Positions 45,970 through 58,365 of a stretch of DNA of 64,000 nt are shown in pieces. Position numbers and translations under genes: made by a program. The DNA lies in NCBI GenBank assembly GCA_030761205.1, contig JAULJL010000041.1, forward strand, positions 2,552,001-2,616,000, written 5' to 3'. How positions within the stretch are numbered: position 1 is the stretch's first letter; each line of letters starts with the position of its first letter. This stretch comes from Fremontodendron californicum (lineage: Eukaryota > Streptophyta > Magnoliopsida > Malvales > Malvaceae). A model generated the notes under the pieces. It was not told the origin of the DNA. It worked only from the letters and a program-made list of their open reading frames with translations, and made no database searches.

Positions 45970-46150
45970 CTATGTTACTCGGACTCGGGTGTGAGTGTCA
46001 GACACGGGTATGTTTGATTTATTTTAAGCTTTTCCATGTATTTGGAGGGTCCTTGGGGCATCATATCCCCATACCCATGTCCGAATATGCGTCGGACACA
46101 GGTGTAAGACATGGATACTTCAAGAAAAATGAAGACTCGGAACAACATAG
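45970..46150. mobile_element. Small MITE, ~181 bp, with 8-bp target duplication
   Basis: Starts CTATGTTACTCGGACTCG and ends GACTCGGAACAACATAG. It is flanked by CTAGCCGA on both sides (45962-45969 and 46151-46158). Same family as 25536-25709. Confidence 0.75.
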
Positions 46151-46158
46151 CTAGCCGA

Positions 46159-48229
46159 TAGAGAATATGAGAGGGAAAGAGGGACAAAGTAATGAATAAT
46201 GATAAACCATAGGGGAGACGGGAAAAAATCATAGTTGAATGCTTACTTTATGTTGGTCTTTTTCTTATTTCTGTTGTCCTTCTAGGATTAATTTCAAGTT
46301 ATTATTTTACTTTTGTGACAGTGTGCTTCAATCAGATGACATGCTCTTCAAGAAGATGGTTAAGCTCCTATTGCAGGGCTCATAGCTGTATCAGAGCTCT
46401 CCATGTGTGTAATGCTTGCTGCACTTAATTCGCTGGCAGTATTCGACTTTTACTCTAATTACAGTAGTATACTATGTTAATTTTTGACAGAATCTGATTA
46501 GTTATAGTCAGGTATGATAATTTTTGTGACACCAACTGCATTTGGTTTAGTCTTAGGTATTGTCATTCTTATCTGTTAATTCTTAGTTACATTGGTTCTG
46601 TGTAGTTATTTGTTGGAAACTCATTTGTAAATTTAAATTGTGAATGAACATTGGTTATTATTATTATTATTATTTTTTTATACAAAGGAGGTCGCAGTTT
46701 AGAGATAGGAGAAGGGATTGCAGATGTTGGGATTCAAATCCCATCTACTGAATGTTACCTCTTAAAGATGGTTGCATGAACCAACGTGTTAAGCCCTCGG
46801 GTTCAAATACTGGGTACGAGTATTTCAGCAATTCTGAAAGTTGATCAGATTTGGTAAAATATTCTTGGTCTGGTCTCAACTTCTTGTCTTCAATTTTCCA
46901 TTTCTTTTCTGACTGCAATGACTAAAAGTTGAATCACCATACACCATTTCACTTAAAGTCCCAAAGCTAGCTTGGAAGTTTGGCTTTGGCATAAAGTAGG
47001 ATGTGATTTTCCAACATTTCTGGTACAATCTTCTATTATGTTTTCATATGACCAAGTAAATATATCTTCTTTTTATTTTTTATTTTTTATGATTTGCTTC
47101 AGGTAGGATAGAAAATGGAAAGATGAAAAATGGATAAAATGTAGACCTGGCAATACTGGACAGGACATGAAAAAAATAATTAAAACACGACACGAAACGA
47201 AAAAAAAACAGGATATGAATATATGAATGTCTCAAAATATATATAATACGAATTATTAACGTATCAAAATTAATATAAATATAAAATTTCTTAAACACGA
47301 TTATGACACAATAAAATACATGAACATGATACGGATGCACGAATTGTCAAGTCTAATATTTTTTTGAAAAGATGGTATTTTTTTTTTCTTTTTGTTTTAT
47401 TAGTGTGTTTAGTAAGAAAGATGGATGGAATTTTTTTTTTTTTAATCTATTTATGGTAGAGTTAAAAAAAATGAAAGTAAAGAAAATAAACTATATATTA
47501 TTTATAGTTATATTTTTTATAATTAGAGATAAAAGGATACATTTAATTATCCAAAATAAATAAATAAATAAATAAAGAATAGACAATTTTATAAATTTGT
47601 AATATTGGACTCCCTATTTTTCTATTTTTTTCTCTTCCAATATTTCAAATTAGGAATTATTATGTTTTCTAAATAATAATGGAAAAAAAGATAATCTCTT
47701 CTAATACTATTATTTTATACACCGTTATTAAAAATGAGTTTGAATGAGTAACATATTTGAAAAATTGATATGCTCTCATTTAATGATTATATATCTTAAT
47801 TCTATTAATTTCTGTAGGTTTCTTTTGATAAACTTTTGCCTTTTGTTTGGTATTTTTATGGCAAAAAATATTAAGAAAAAATAAAAAGTTAATAAATAAT
47901 TAACAATAAATAAAAAAAAGCAAAAAATCAACAACTTAATTATAAACATAAAAAAATCCTAAAAAATCACTTATGAACTTTAAAACTCTCATTGCCTACA
48001 CTATATAAGATAACAATCTAAACTCTTTTATTTCCCATTTTATTTCCTATAAAGCAAGCAAGAGTAGACATGTTTATGGGCCGGATCGGGCCACAACCCA
48101 GAATTTTTTATATTTTCTTATTCGTCACGATAATCAATACAAACTTACCACCCTGTTTGAATCCTAGTAAGAACAAGTTCATTCTCATTATTTGTTACCA
48201 CCATTACACTTGATTAGGATCGGGCTCAC
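46159..48229. other. Spacer with a probable hAT-like MITE
   Basis: No gene recognised. 47142-47355 has inverted ends TAGACCTGGCAAT and ATTGTCAAGTCTA with three mismatches, resembling short hAT-type MITEs, but I could not find a matching target duplication. Confidence 0.4.
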
Positions 48230-51011
48230 CTATTTGCTATCCAAGAAATGATAGATCACTCCAACATCTAGGAGCTTCAGTACCTCCTTTTTCACAACCT
48301 CCATCATAGGAGGGTTCAATCTTCGTTGTGCTTCTCTTGTTGGTTTTGACCCTTTCTCTAACAAAATCCAATGCATGCACATGGATGGGCTTATTCCCTT
48401 GATATCGGCAATTATCCAGCCAATTACTATCTTATGCTCTCTAAGCACCCGGATAAGTCGCTCTTCTTGCAAAGGTGTAAGCTCTTTGACAATGATGACC
48501 GGTAGTGTGTCTTTTTCACCTAAGAACACATATTTCAAGTGGTCCGGTAATGGTTTCAACTCCAAAGTTGGTGCCTGCAAAACGGAAGGTAGAAGTTTCT
48601 CATTAGACAAAAGCAAATCAACAAATGAAACATCAAACCTTTTATCTTTAGATGGCAATACTTGTAAAGATGCCAATGCATCTTTCATATGGTCATTTAA
48701 AGCTAGTTCATTTTCCTTCATTCCGAGGTATTTGCTGATGACCACTTCCAAACCATCTTCACTATCTAGATCATAAGCTTGCTGCATCAAGGAATCAATT
48801 ATGTCAATAGTAAAAACAGAATTTACATCAGTAGGATACCTCATGGCCTTAAAGATATTGAAACGGATTATCTCGCCATCAAATTCCATAGTGAGGGTGC
48901 CATCATGCACATCTATTTTAGTCCTAGCTGTTTGTAAGAATGGCCTTCCTAAAAGAATGGGTGTTGGATTAGAAGACATCTCATCTTCAATCTCAATAAC
49001 ATAGAAATCAGCGGGAAAGACCAACTTATTAACTTGGAGAAGGACATCTTCTACAACTCCTTTTGGATAAGTGTTAGAACGGTCAGCAAGTTGTATTATT
49101 ACACCAGTTTCCTCTAATGGTCCTATATTCAATGAAGCATAAATTGAGTATGGCATGACATTAATAGATGCTCCTAGATCTAGCACAGCACGCTCAAACC
49201 TGGTGTTTCCTATCTTACAAGGAATGGTAAACATACTTGGATCCTTGCATTTGGGTGGGAGTTTCTTTTGAACAACAGTTGACACATTCTCCCCCACACT
49301 TACCTTTTTCATTCCCTTTGAGCTTCCTCTTAGAAGTGCACAATTCTTTCAAAAACTTTGCATATCGTGGCACTTGTTTTATGGCATCTAGTTGAGGAAT
49401 TTTTACCTCAACTTTTCGGAAGGTCTCCAAAATTTCCTTCTCTTGCTCCTCCTTCTTGGACTTTGCTAACCTGCTAGGAAAAGGTAGAGGAGTCATATTA
49501 GAAGGAACATATGGTATAGGAGTTACCTTTCCTAGTGGGTCATTGGGATGTGAAGATGATGTCATGGTGTTACCCTCTCTTTGAGCATTGTCCTTTTGTG
49601 GTGTCTCAAGCTGTTTCCCATCTTAGAGTTATGGCATTGGCATTCTCTCTTGGATTCGCTATGGTTTGGGAAGGTAATTTCCCGGAATCCCTTGCTTGTA
49701 TTTGACTCATTATTGTTGCCATTTGTCCCATTTGAGCCTCTAAGTTTCGGATACTTGCCTTTGTTTCCCTTGATTCCTGTTGAAGTTGAATTGTATTAGT
49801 AGTAAGGGTTTTGACAAGATCTTCAAGAGACTCACCTAAATTTTTGGGTGGTGGCACTTGTTGTCGGGTTTAGTATGGTTGTTGCACTCTTTGCTGAAAA
49901 CCCGATGGCCTATTGTCAAATGGTGGAGGAACAGTTTGTGATTGGTTCCCTCCATAATTAAAGTTTGGATGATCCCTCCATCCTGGATTGTAAGTGTTTG
50001 AGTAGGGATCATACTTTCTTGGTTGGTTTTGAAATCCACCTATGGCATTCACATGTTCATTGGTGTCCTCTTGAAGTGTTGGGCATATATCAGTTTGATG
50101 CCCCATGGTAAAACATATGCCACAAGCCTTAATTTGCTGTATATTACCTACAGCCAATTGTTGAACAAGAGAAGTCAGTTGAGTAATCTTTTGTTCAAGG
50201 GATGATGTACTTACCTCATTGACTTTCTTGGGTTGTGGTGGTGGATCAAGTCTCATTGAGAATTGTTGGGAATTGGCTGCCACGTTGGAGATGAGAGTTC
50301 TAGCAGCTCCGGGAGTCTTATCAACTAAAGCTCCCCCATTTGCGGCATCTATCATGCTTCCCTCCATGGACATGAGACCTTCATAGAATATTGGATGAGA
50401 AGTTGTTCACTTATCTGATGGTGTGGACGTGATGCGTAAAGTTTCTTGAACCTCTCCCAATATTCATACAAGGACTCTCCGTTGTATTATCGAATCCCAC
50501 ATATCTCTTTTCTAATGTTGGCAGCCTTAGATGCTGGGAAATACCTTTCCAAGAATGCTTTCTTCATCCCATTCCATGTAGTGATGGTCCTGGATGGTAG
50601 ATAGTAGAGCCATTCCTTTGCTGCATCAGCTAGAGAGAATGTGAAGGCTCTCAACTTAACTTGCTCTTCCGTGACCCCAGTTGGTCTCATGCTTGAGCAA
50701 ACTACATGGAATTCCTTGAGGTGCTTATTTGGATCCTCTCCTGCAAAACCATGAAAAGTTGGGAGACGATGAATTAAACCATATTTTAATTCAAAAGTTA
50801 CCTCAAGATTAGCATATTCAATGCATAATGGTTGTTGACCCAAGTCCGGAATGGCTCGCTCCTTGAGAGTTCGGTTATCAGCTGCCATCTCTCCTTGCTC
50901 CTCGTAGATGTTTTGGATCAAATCCTTGTTTGGTTGTTGGTAAAAAGTTATGAATTCTCGAATTCTCCTAAGTCTTACGTGATTTTCGTCTTCTTCGGGG
51001 GTTTGGGACAT
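48230..51011 (-). pseudogene. Athila-type Gag-Pol pseudogene, 5' part only
   Basis: Consecutive minus-strand frames follow the order of Athila Gag-Pol. 51011-50487 is the Gag N-terminus and core (LPTFHGFAGEDPNKHLKEF, KEWLYYLPS). 50373-49870 has the zinc knuckle CGICFTMGHQTDIC and the Tyr/Asn/Gly/Gln-rich linker. 49857-49606 and 49565-49215 continue the linker. 49312-48230 has the aspartic protease DLGASINVMPYS and the very start of the RT domain. Several frameshifts and stops separate the frames. The sequence stops in RT at about 48236 without LTR or integrase, so the rest was lost by deletion or lies elsewhere. It is a diverged relative of the autonomous partner expected for the LOG-carrying elements. 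Confidence 0.85.
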
Positions 51012-51111
51012 TCACTGAAAAAGAAAACAAGAAAATAAACTAATTAGAACAGAAAATAAGAATAAACCAATAAACTAAAGAAAGCAATCCTCGAAAACGG
51101 TTCCAAAAACG

Positions 51112-51499
51112 TGATGCACTCAAAAGAGCGTATCTTATTTAATCCTTGCAATAAAAATATCAATTGTAGAGTATAGTGATTAGCAAAGGTCGAGTCCACA
51201 GGGATTCAGTTTTAGTTTATAAATCACTAGTTTAAAACTTAAATTCAAAGAAAACAAAAGTTAAAGGGGGTTTTGAAATCAGTTTAAACTTAAGCAAACA
51301 ATAAAAGTAAGAAAGCAAGTGAATAATAGGTAATCAGATATGAGAAATATGGCTAAAGGTTCATTCTCCATCACTAGACATCATTATGAATCAAATCCAG
51401 ACCTATCAATATTAATTATCTATCAAAGTTAACAATCGTAGATAACAACAAGTTCTGTTACCCCAATCTTTCCTTAGTTCGTCACTAAATAGAACAAGT
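51112..51499 (-). mobile_element. Athila 5' LTR fragment, interrupted by copy B
   Basis: Starts TGATGCACTCAAAAGAGCGT next to a decayed tRNA-Asp primer site (about 51086-51106, AATCCTCGAAAACGGTTCCA on the plus strand). It aligns at roughly 80% by eye with the LTR ends of copies A-C, so the families are related. It stops at AACAAG (51499), where copy B begins; the remainder should lie beyond the window. Confidence 0.75.
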
Positions 51500-53320
51500 G
51501 ATGCACCCAAAAGAGTGTATCTTATTTAACCTTGCACTAAAAAGATCAATTGTAAGTATAATGATTAGCAAGGGTCGAGTCCTCAGGGATTGGGTTTTAA
51601 TCTATGAGTTATTAGTTTATAACTTACGTTCAAAGAAAACAATAAAAGAAAAGGGGTTTTTGAAGCCAGATTTAAACTAAAGTAAATAATAAGAATAAGA
51701 TGCAAGGCGGTATAACCAGCCAATAAAAATATATATACTAAATTAGGCGGTATAACCAGCCAATAAAAATAAAACAAAGTTAATATACAAATTAGGCGGT
51801 ATAACCAGCCAATAAAAATAAATATACTTTTAAAAATAAGCAAACTAGAAAAGTAAGAAAACAAGTAAGTAAGAAGAATCAAATATGAAAAATATGGTTA
51901 AGGTTTCATTCTCCACCACTAGACATCATTAAGAATCAATTTCAGATCTATCAATATCAACCAACTATCAAAGTTAACAACCGTAGATAACAACAAGCTC
52001 TGTTATCCCAATCTTTTCTTAGTTTGTCGTTAAATAGAACAAGCTCTCTATTTAATCTCTAACCATTAAACAACCTAGAATAAGCTCTCTAAATTCAATT
52101 TAATGGCAGCTTTATGATGAGAAAGATAGGTTGATCTAAGCAACAAACACATAAGCTCGGATTGTTCAACTTAGGTTATGTTCCACTTTGCAATTATTGA
52201 AAACTTGACCATAATCATTAATCACAAATTGCCACTTATGAATAGGAAATCAAGACAATTACACGGATCAAGACTCCTAGACTAGCAATAGATAATTATC
52301 AAGATCTATCTAGTTGTACACCTAAATAAATCAAGACAACATCATGAACAATTCTTGTAGAAGAACATAAGCAACTTTGATAGAAAATTAATGATAGATA
52401 GAATCTGAAAATCAATCACAAAACATGTCTAGGGCTTTGAAATCACCCTTAACCAAATAGAAGTTTAGCCTAGCATAGGCATTGTAAACATAAACATAAA
52501 ATTAAAGAGAATCTAAGAAGGAAATAAAAGAAAGAAAGAAGAAGAAGAAAATAAAGAAAAAGAAAACTAGAGAAAAGAAAGAAGAAGAAAACTTAGAGAA
52601 TTTTATTACAATGGCTAATATCCTACCAATGTACAATATGATCCTCTACAATCATCCAAGGCCCTCTATTTATACACATTTTGGAGGGCTAAATGACAAG
52701 AGACAAGCTTTACAAATTTCAAAGGTAGGTATAATAGGTGGGTGCATTTTTCTAACAATTTTCGTCATATTGTATGACAATTTTGATCAGCCAACTTGAT
52801 GGTCGATTTTATCAATATTGGAGGCCTGATCTGATCACATGGTGTTCTAGAAAAATGTTCCCCTATCAGTTACTGATCCATAGCCGTTGGAATCAGCTCA
52901 TTTGCTGATGTGGATAAGATGATATGGGCAAAATACGAAAACAGGTCAGCACAGACGTCATTGCACATCAGCCAACTTGATGGTCGATTTCGCTAGGGAA
53001 AATGACTCCGTTTCAAGAAGTGTAAAACATGAAAAAGATAGATATGCCTCTTAGCTTTGCACGGTTAAAATTTCAGCCTTATTGCTTCAGTGAAACTCGA
53101 GATATAGCTGATATGGAAAAAGGTGTCGGAACTGGAACTGAACTGGATTTGCCCTTAATTCTAGTAATCTGAAATCACTCAAAGAAACTTGTGAAAAACA
53201 CCAAATTACATAAAAATATAAAAGATCATAAACACAATTACACTAAACAATAATAACTCGTATTTGACACAAAACAATAATAAAACATAACTAAAAACTA
53301 TATAATTATACGAGTTATCA
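51500..53320 (-). mobile_element. 3' LTR of copy B
   Basis: 1,821 bp, from TGATGCACCC (plus-strand left edge) to CGAGTTATCA. It has one U3 unit instead of the two in copy A and three GGCGGTATAACCAGCC repeats. Its TATA box reads CTATTTATA near 52668-52676. Confidence 0.88.
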
Positions 53321-53333
53321 CACCCCCACACTT
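53321..53333 (-). promoter_or_regulatory. Polypurine tract of copy B
   Basis: CACCCCCACACTT on the plus strand directly abuts the 3' LTR of copy B. Confidence 0.75.
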
Positions 53334-55239
53334 AGATTGTTGCTAGTCCCTAGCAACGACTCAATAAAAATAAAATAAGAAAATCTAATCTAATCCACTT
53401 TCGTAGGAAATCACGGTGGCACTTAGCATGTGACACAAGCCTTTAAACCCCTAGGTGTCCCTAGTGGACGAGTTTAGTCTCGTGAGGGTTTACTAGGACG
53501 ATACCCACAAACATTGAAGACATAAGAAAAACTAAAAATAATAATTATAACTAATCCTTCCAATATAAATTAGAGATAATTATTGGACAAGTCTTAAAAA
53601 CTAATCAATAGCTTAAAGAAATTCACAAAAAATCTTGCTTGAATGTAAATTGTTTGAGTTAAGCCAATATTAACATAACATATTTCAATCAAAATAGTGC
53701 ATATTCAAACTTAATCTCAACTTCTCACATGGGATACTCTCTTGATTTTCACTTTTTAAAGTAGTGGTAAAGTGTTTACACTCAATCAATCTCATGAAAA
53801 CACTTCTACCATATGCTTGCTTGTCCACCTATTATCCACTATTTAGATCATACAACTTCATAAATCAAGAGGTCTTTATTCAAGGTTGTAATGGGGCCAA
53901 AGGGTTATAATGTGGTTAAAGAACAAAAGGATAAAGATATCATAAAGGTTCCAAAGAGTTCATAGAGTTTAGAGACATAATAAGATCATACAAATAAAAC
54001 TTCTCAAAACTCTTATAAAGCACATAATAACATAGGCTAAATATTCATGTTGAGCCTTTGCATCATTCTAACCAACTTTGTAACATCTTTTTCTTTACTT
54101 TAACTAGAAGTTCAAGAGAAGATTTTTTTTTAATATGGGAATGTATTTGACAATGATCCCTTTCTTTTTCTCTTGACTTTTTTCTTTCTTTTCCCCCCAC
54201 ACTTATTTCTTGTTTCTAACCCAAATTTTCAATAAATCTTCCTTGTCTTTGCAACTTGTCTCAAAACATGCTAATTCATCTTTGGAACAAAGGTAACGAT
54301 ATAAGTATATTTAGGTTAGGGACAAGTTATGGTTACCAAAGAGATAGCTTATTCAATGTAGGCTCAAATTGGTTCACTAAGGGTGTGTTCTCTTGGAACA
54401 TTAATAATGGATGGCTGTTTGGCTCTGGTTATAATCCTAATGCCTCTATCATATTCATGTTGTCACATGTATCAATATAGTCTCAAACGGTTTAAAGCAA
54501 GTTCTAGAGAATCATGTAATCATAAGAGCACTCAAGAAAGAAATTAGATTGATTTGTATAATGCATCAATCATTATAGGCTCAAAAACTCACAAGGATGA
54601 TTATACAAGTCAGATTAAGTCTAAACATGCTTCTTTCTCAATCAACATATCATACTAACATTGGCTCATAAAAAGGTTGACATCAAGCTCAATTCTCATG
54701 AAAATCTTCTCACTAATAAATCTGTTTTAGACTTATGCAATTCATATCTCATCATTGTATTAAAAAGGAACTAAAACACACAAAATAATAATAATAATAA
54801 TAATAAAGACTCATAAAAAAAAATAGTAGACAAAAATAAAAGAAATCCTAAATCATTCCCCCCACACTTAATTCTTACATTGTCCTCAATGTAAGTCTAT
54901 TAACCCAAATGAAAGAATCATGTGTAAGAGAAAAGAACTAATAACATAAGAATAGGAACAACTAAGACTCAAAACAAAACAAACTCATGCAACCTAAATA
55001 ATCCTAAAATACTAAACAAAAATTAACAAGTAAACATAAAAAGATTAAAATCAAACTGACAAGATATGTCTCAAGTCTCCCTTACTCAGACCTTGTTCAG
55101 AATGAATACTTCTAAATTGCTTAAAACACAACAAACTTTTTTTTTTTTTTTAAGAAGGTAAAATTTAGGAGATATTACCTGTAGAGGTTGCTAACCACTT
55201 ATTATAACTGAGACACAACAAACAAAATGTTAGATAATG
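53334..55239 (-). other. 3' non-coding region of copy B
   Basis: Corresponds to 33319-35435 of copy A. It has the PPT-like segment (TTCCCCCCACACTTAATTCT near 54858) but only one unit of the duplication that copies A and C carry. No conserved protein. Confidence 0.6.
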
Positions 55240-55887
55240 TCACAAAGACAAAGTGCAATCCACTCCTTGCTCGTCCATATCTCTTTTTCTTTTTCCGAAC
55301 GTTTGCGAAACAACCGTAGCAGATAAACACTCATAAGCTTGGAGCTTTTTAAGTAAATCTTCAATGGTTGTAGCAGAAATTATGGTTCTCCTTGCCTCTG
55401 AAAACATGAATCCATTATCCACAGCATTATCTAAATATGAAAGCAAATTACTAAAATAACCATTAATATTAAGCAAACCAATGGGTTTCTTATTTGTGAC
55501 CAAAGATGACCAAGAAGCCACGCAAGCTATTTCTTGCAATGTACCCAGACCTCCTGGTAAAGCAATGAATGCATCGGCAGAATGGTACATGATTGTCATC
55601 CGTTCAGGGATACTCCAGACTTGTATTTCCTTACCCACGGTAGGTCCACAAAAACTTGTGAATAGTTTTGGCACGATTCCTAGAACTGGACTTCCTCCGG
55701 CGTGTGCTGCTGTAGCGACTGCTCCCATTAAACCCGTACTACCGCCTCCATAAATCAAGTGGATCTTTTGTTGGGCAAGTATTACTCCAACTCTTATGGC
55801 TTCATCAGCGAATATGTTATTTTTCCCTGGATAAGCACCTCCAAAGACACAAATTTTTTTAAAGCGCTGGGATGAAGTACTTTCCAT
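55240..55887 (-). CDS. LOG-like cytokinin-activating enzyme (copy B)
   Basis: 215 residues from the ATG at 55887, the most complete of the three copies: start codon intact and C-terminal tail QGVDCTLSL present. YGGGSTGLMG and PGGLGTLQE (PGGxGTxxE satisfied) are retained. It differs from copy A at a handful of residues (KIH for KIQ, TSF for TDF, ERM for ERI, LQE for LEE, YEC for YEY, TFG for TLG). An in-frame ATG at 55923 would add 12 residues. The role would be conversion of cytokinin ribotides to active bases. Expression would depend on the element LTR or an internal promoter. Confidence 0.85.
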   Translation of the reverse strand: MESTSSQRFKKICVFGGAYPGKNNIFADEAIRVGVILAQQKIHLIYGGGSTGLMGAVATAAHAGGSPVLGIVPKLFTSFCGPTVGKEIQVWSIPERMTIMYHSADAFIALPGGLGTLQEIACVASWSSLVTNKKPIGLLNINGYFSNLLSYLDNAVDNGFMFSEARRTIISATTIEDLLKKLQAYECLSATVVSQTFGKRKRDMDEQGVDCTLSL

Positions 55888-56249
55888 TTTTTTTTTCGAG
55901 TGCCTGAAAGAGAATGAGTACATGGTGTAATATATAGAGGACTGAGTAGTGAATCAGACAAGAGTAATAATGTCGCCGAAAGTGTATCTGACCTGTCAGA
56001 AGAAAATGTTAACCTAACAAAAGATTTTTGCGTGATTTCAGGAAGAAAATCAAAAAGAGAAGAAAAAATCAACCGTAAAAGACAAATAAAAAAAAAACGA
56101 GAATAATTACACAAATCGAACAACACGTAAATTAAACCAAAATAAAGTTATTGCAAATCAAACCAAAAGCTGAGAAGTCATTTATTGTAGTTGTGATTGT
56201 GGCTCACATCTTCCTCTGGTTTTACGTCCAGAAACGGCTTAAACGCCTT

Positions 56250-56786
56250 CTATGAGTCGAGGATATGCTTCCCATCCAGTTTTCTTACAAGCTGGCAAAC
56301 AGGGTCTTTTAACATCAGATTCCCAAGATGTTGCCATTCCCTTTGGAATTGCGGCCATAAATCAAGAATTTCTCTTTGTACGTCTCCACTAGGATGCGTC
56401 TCAAGAGAAAGTTGGATATTACCCAAATTCTCCTTACTCAGTCTATCCTTAATGAATTCAATTTTATCATCTCGATTAGAGGACGGAATCCCAATAGAAC
56501 GACATTTACCGTTACACGTCCATCGTGCACATTTGTGGCAATTTGAACTCATGCGCTTTGCTCGTCGCTTCTTTGCAAAAGTGCTTCTACCTGTACCTGG
56601 TAAATGCAAAACAGGAAGATATTCATCTTCACGTACCTTGGCTTCAATTATCCAACGTATGTCTGCAGGAATCCCTTTGTGCATAAGCATTCTTAATCTT
56701 TCAAATCGAACTTGGTAAAGCTTCAGTAAAATATTTCGAGGAAAAGGAGGAAATCGTTTCTGCAATCTTGTGAGAATATCATCCAT
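56250..56786 (-). CDS. Virus-like basic cysteine protein (copy B)
   Basis: 178 residues, colinear with copy A (31781-32317) with few substitutions: DDILTRL for DDILTRM, GIPAD for GIPDD, PVLHLP for PILYLP, KDR for KDG. The basic GRSTFAKKRRAK arm and the four clustered Cys are unchanged. A T-rich tract ending TTTCAGG directly precedes the ATG. Resemblance to betaflexivirid nucleic-acid-binding proteins is inferred as for copy A. Confidence 0.6.
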   Translation of the reverse strand: MDDILTRLQKRFPPFPRNILLKLYQVRFERLRMLMHKGIPADIRWIIEAKVREDEYLPVLHLPGTGRSTFAKKRRAKRMSSNCHKCARWTCNGKCRSIGIPSSNRDDKIEFIKDRLSKENLGNIQLSLETHPSGDVQREILDLWPQFQREWQHLGNLMLKDPVCQLVRKLDGKHILDS

Positions 56787-57289
56787 CCTGAAAAAAATGA
56801 AAAAAATTGAAAGAGAACTTGGAAGAGAAATTTATATACAATATCAGTTTTGTGGGTAGCTGATGGAACCGATTTAAATAATCACGGAGTACCGTTATCC
56901 GCCATTTAACCGGGGTTAAAAAAAATAAAAATTATATTTACATCTAGTTATTTTCAAAACAAGGATCAGAAAGAAAAACAGCATAAAAAAAACTCAAAAA
57001 CAAAACACTCTAAATAAAATCCTAAATTCTTCTCCCCACACATAATTCTTACATTGTCATTAATGTAATGCTATTAACCCAAATGAAAGAATCATGTGTA
57101 AGTGAAAAGAACTATTAAACAAAATAAACTTATGCAGCCTAAATGAACTTAAAAACACTAAACACAATTAACAAAGAAACATAAGAAAAAGATAAAGAAA
57201 AAGAGAGCAAATCTGAGGATGGCAGTTTGGCAATGCTTTCACTAATTAGGCTGCCTCCCCCAATTAGCACTTGATTGATTGTTTCCAGT

Positions 57290-58228
57290 CTAGCCAATTC
57301 CCCTTCTTGGCTTTATAGGATCTTTTGGCTTAGACATGAAACTTCTCGGATTTTTGCGTTTTGGAGGAAGTTTTCTTTGCAAAACAGCCAATGCATTCTC
57401 CCCCACACGTATTATTTCATCATTCTTGGTGGGGTATAGCTCTTTGAGGAATTGTGCATATCTTGGTACTTGTCTAATGGCATCCACAAGCAAGCTGTTT
57501 AAGGTTTCCAAAAATTGTTGTTCATGTTCCTCCTTTTTGGACTTTGCAAATCTGCTAGGAAAAAGTGGAGAAGGAACATTAGTAGAAATAAGAACCTTAA
57601 AAGCTACCTGAGGTGTCAAAGTACTCTCAATTTGAATGGTGGCTTCATTATCCTCAAGAAGTGAATCCATCTTTGGTTTTGTCTTATCCTCATCTTGTTC
57701 CTCATTTCTCAAGGTCACAATAGTAGCATTCTCCTTTGGGTTAATCACCGTTTGGGAAGGGAGTGCTAGAGATCTTTCTGCTACTAATTCCACCGTACTA
57801 CTAGCCAATAGGCTCATTTGCCTTTCCAAACTCTGGATGCTTGCCCTTGTTTCCTGTTGAAATTGCAAAGTATCAGTAACAAGAGAATATACAAGATCTT
57901 CTAAAGAAGTACCTGAGTTTTGAGTCATATGTGGTGGTTGAAAAAGATATGGTTCTTGAGACCATGATTGATTGAAGCTAGATGGATGAGTGTAATTGGC
58001 ATAAGGATCTACTTCTTGGTAATTTTTCGAGTAGCCATAATTAGTATGATCCCACCATCCCTCATGGTAAGTGTTTGAGTAATGATCATACTGTTGGTCT
58101 TGGAACACTTGATGGCCTTGACATCCTCCCATGGCCAATTGTTGAACTGGGGAGGTGAGATTGGCTTGTTGATTCTCCATGTTCATGTATGCCACCAACT
58201 CTTCAAGTGTTAGATTGCTTAATTCCAT
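57290..58228 (-). CDS. Athila Gag-linker remnant ORF (copy B)
   Basis: 312 residues from the ATG at 58228 (MELSNLTLEELVAYMN), a start that copy A has lost. Same linker region as copy A: YSNTYHEGWWDH, SLEDLV, PFPSRFAKSKKEEHEQ and QVPRYAQFLKELYPTK, the last closer to the Athila copy at 49215-49565 than copy A is. No Gag core, knuckle or protease. Confidence 0.72.
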   Translation of the reverse strand: MELSNLTLEELVAYMNMENQQANLTSPVQQLAMGGCQGHQVFQDQQYDHYSNTYHEGWWDHTNYGYSKNYQEVDPYANYTHPSSFNQSWSQEPYLFQPPHMTQNSGTSLEDLVYSLVTDTLQFQQETRASIQSLERQMSLLASSTVELVAERSLALPSQTVINPKENATIVTLRNEEQDEDKTKPKMDSLLEDNEATIQIESTLTPQVAFKVLISTNVPSPLFPSRFAKSKKEEHEQQFLETLNSLLVDAIRQVPRYAQFLKELYPTKNDEIIRVGENALAVLQRKLPPKRKNPRSFMSKPKDPIKPRRGIG

Positions 58229-58341
58229 CTTTTTTTTTTTTTTCAAAATTTGAAAAGAAAAACATGTATGTACAAGAAAATAATACTAATTAGAACTGAA
58301 AATAAGAATAAACCAAATAACAAATAAACTAAAGAAAACAA

Positions 58342-58359
58342 TCCCCGGCAACGGCGCCA
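58342..58359 (-). promoter_or_regulatory. Primer-binding site, tRNA-Asp type (copy B)
   Basis: TCCCCGGCAACGGCGCCA on the plus strand, the exact complement of the site in copy A, six bases from the LTR edge at 58366. Confidence 0.88.
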
Positions 58360-58365
58360 AAAATT

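Noticed and set aside
46680..46820. Possible SINE or tRNA-like segment around GGGATTCAAATCCCATC
   Set aside because: The B-box-like match is weak, and I found no A-box, 3' tail or target duplication.
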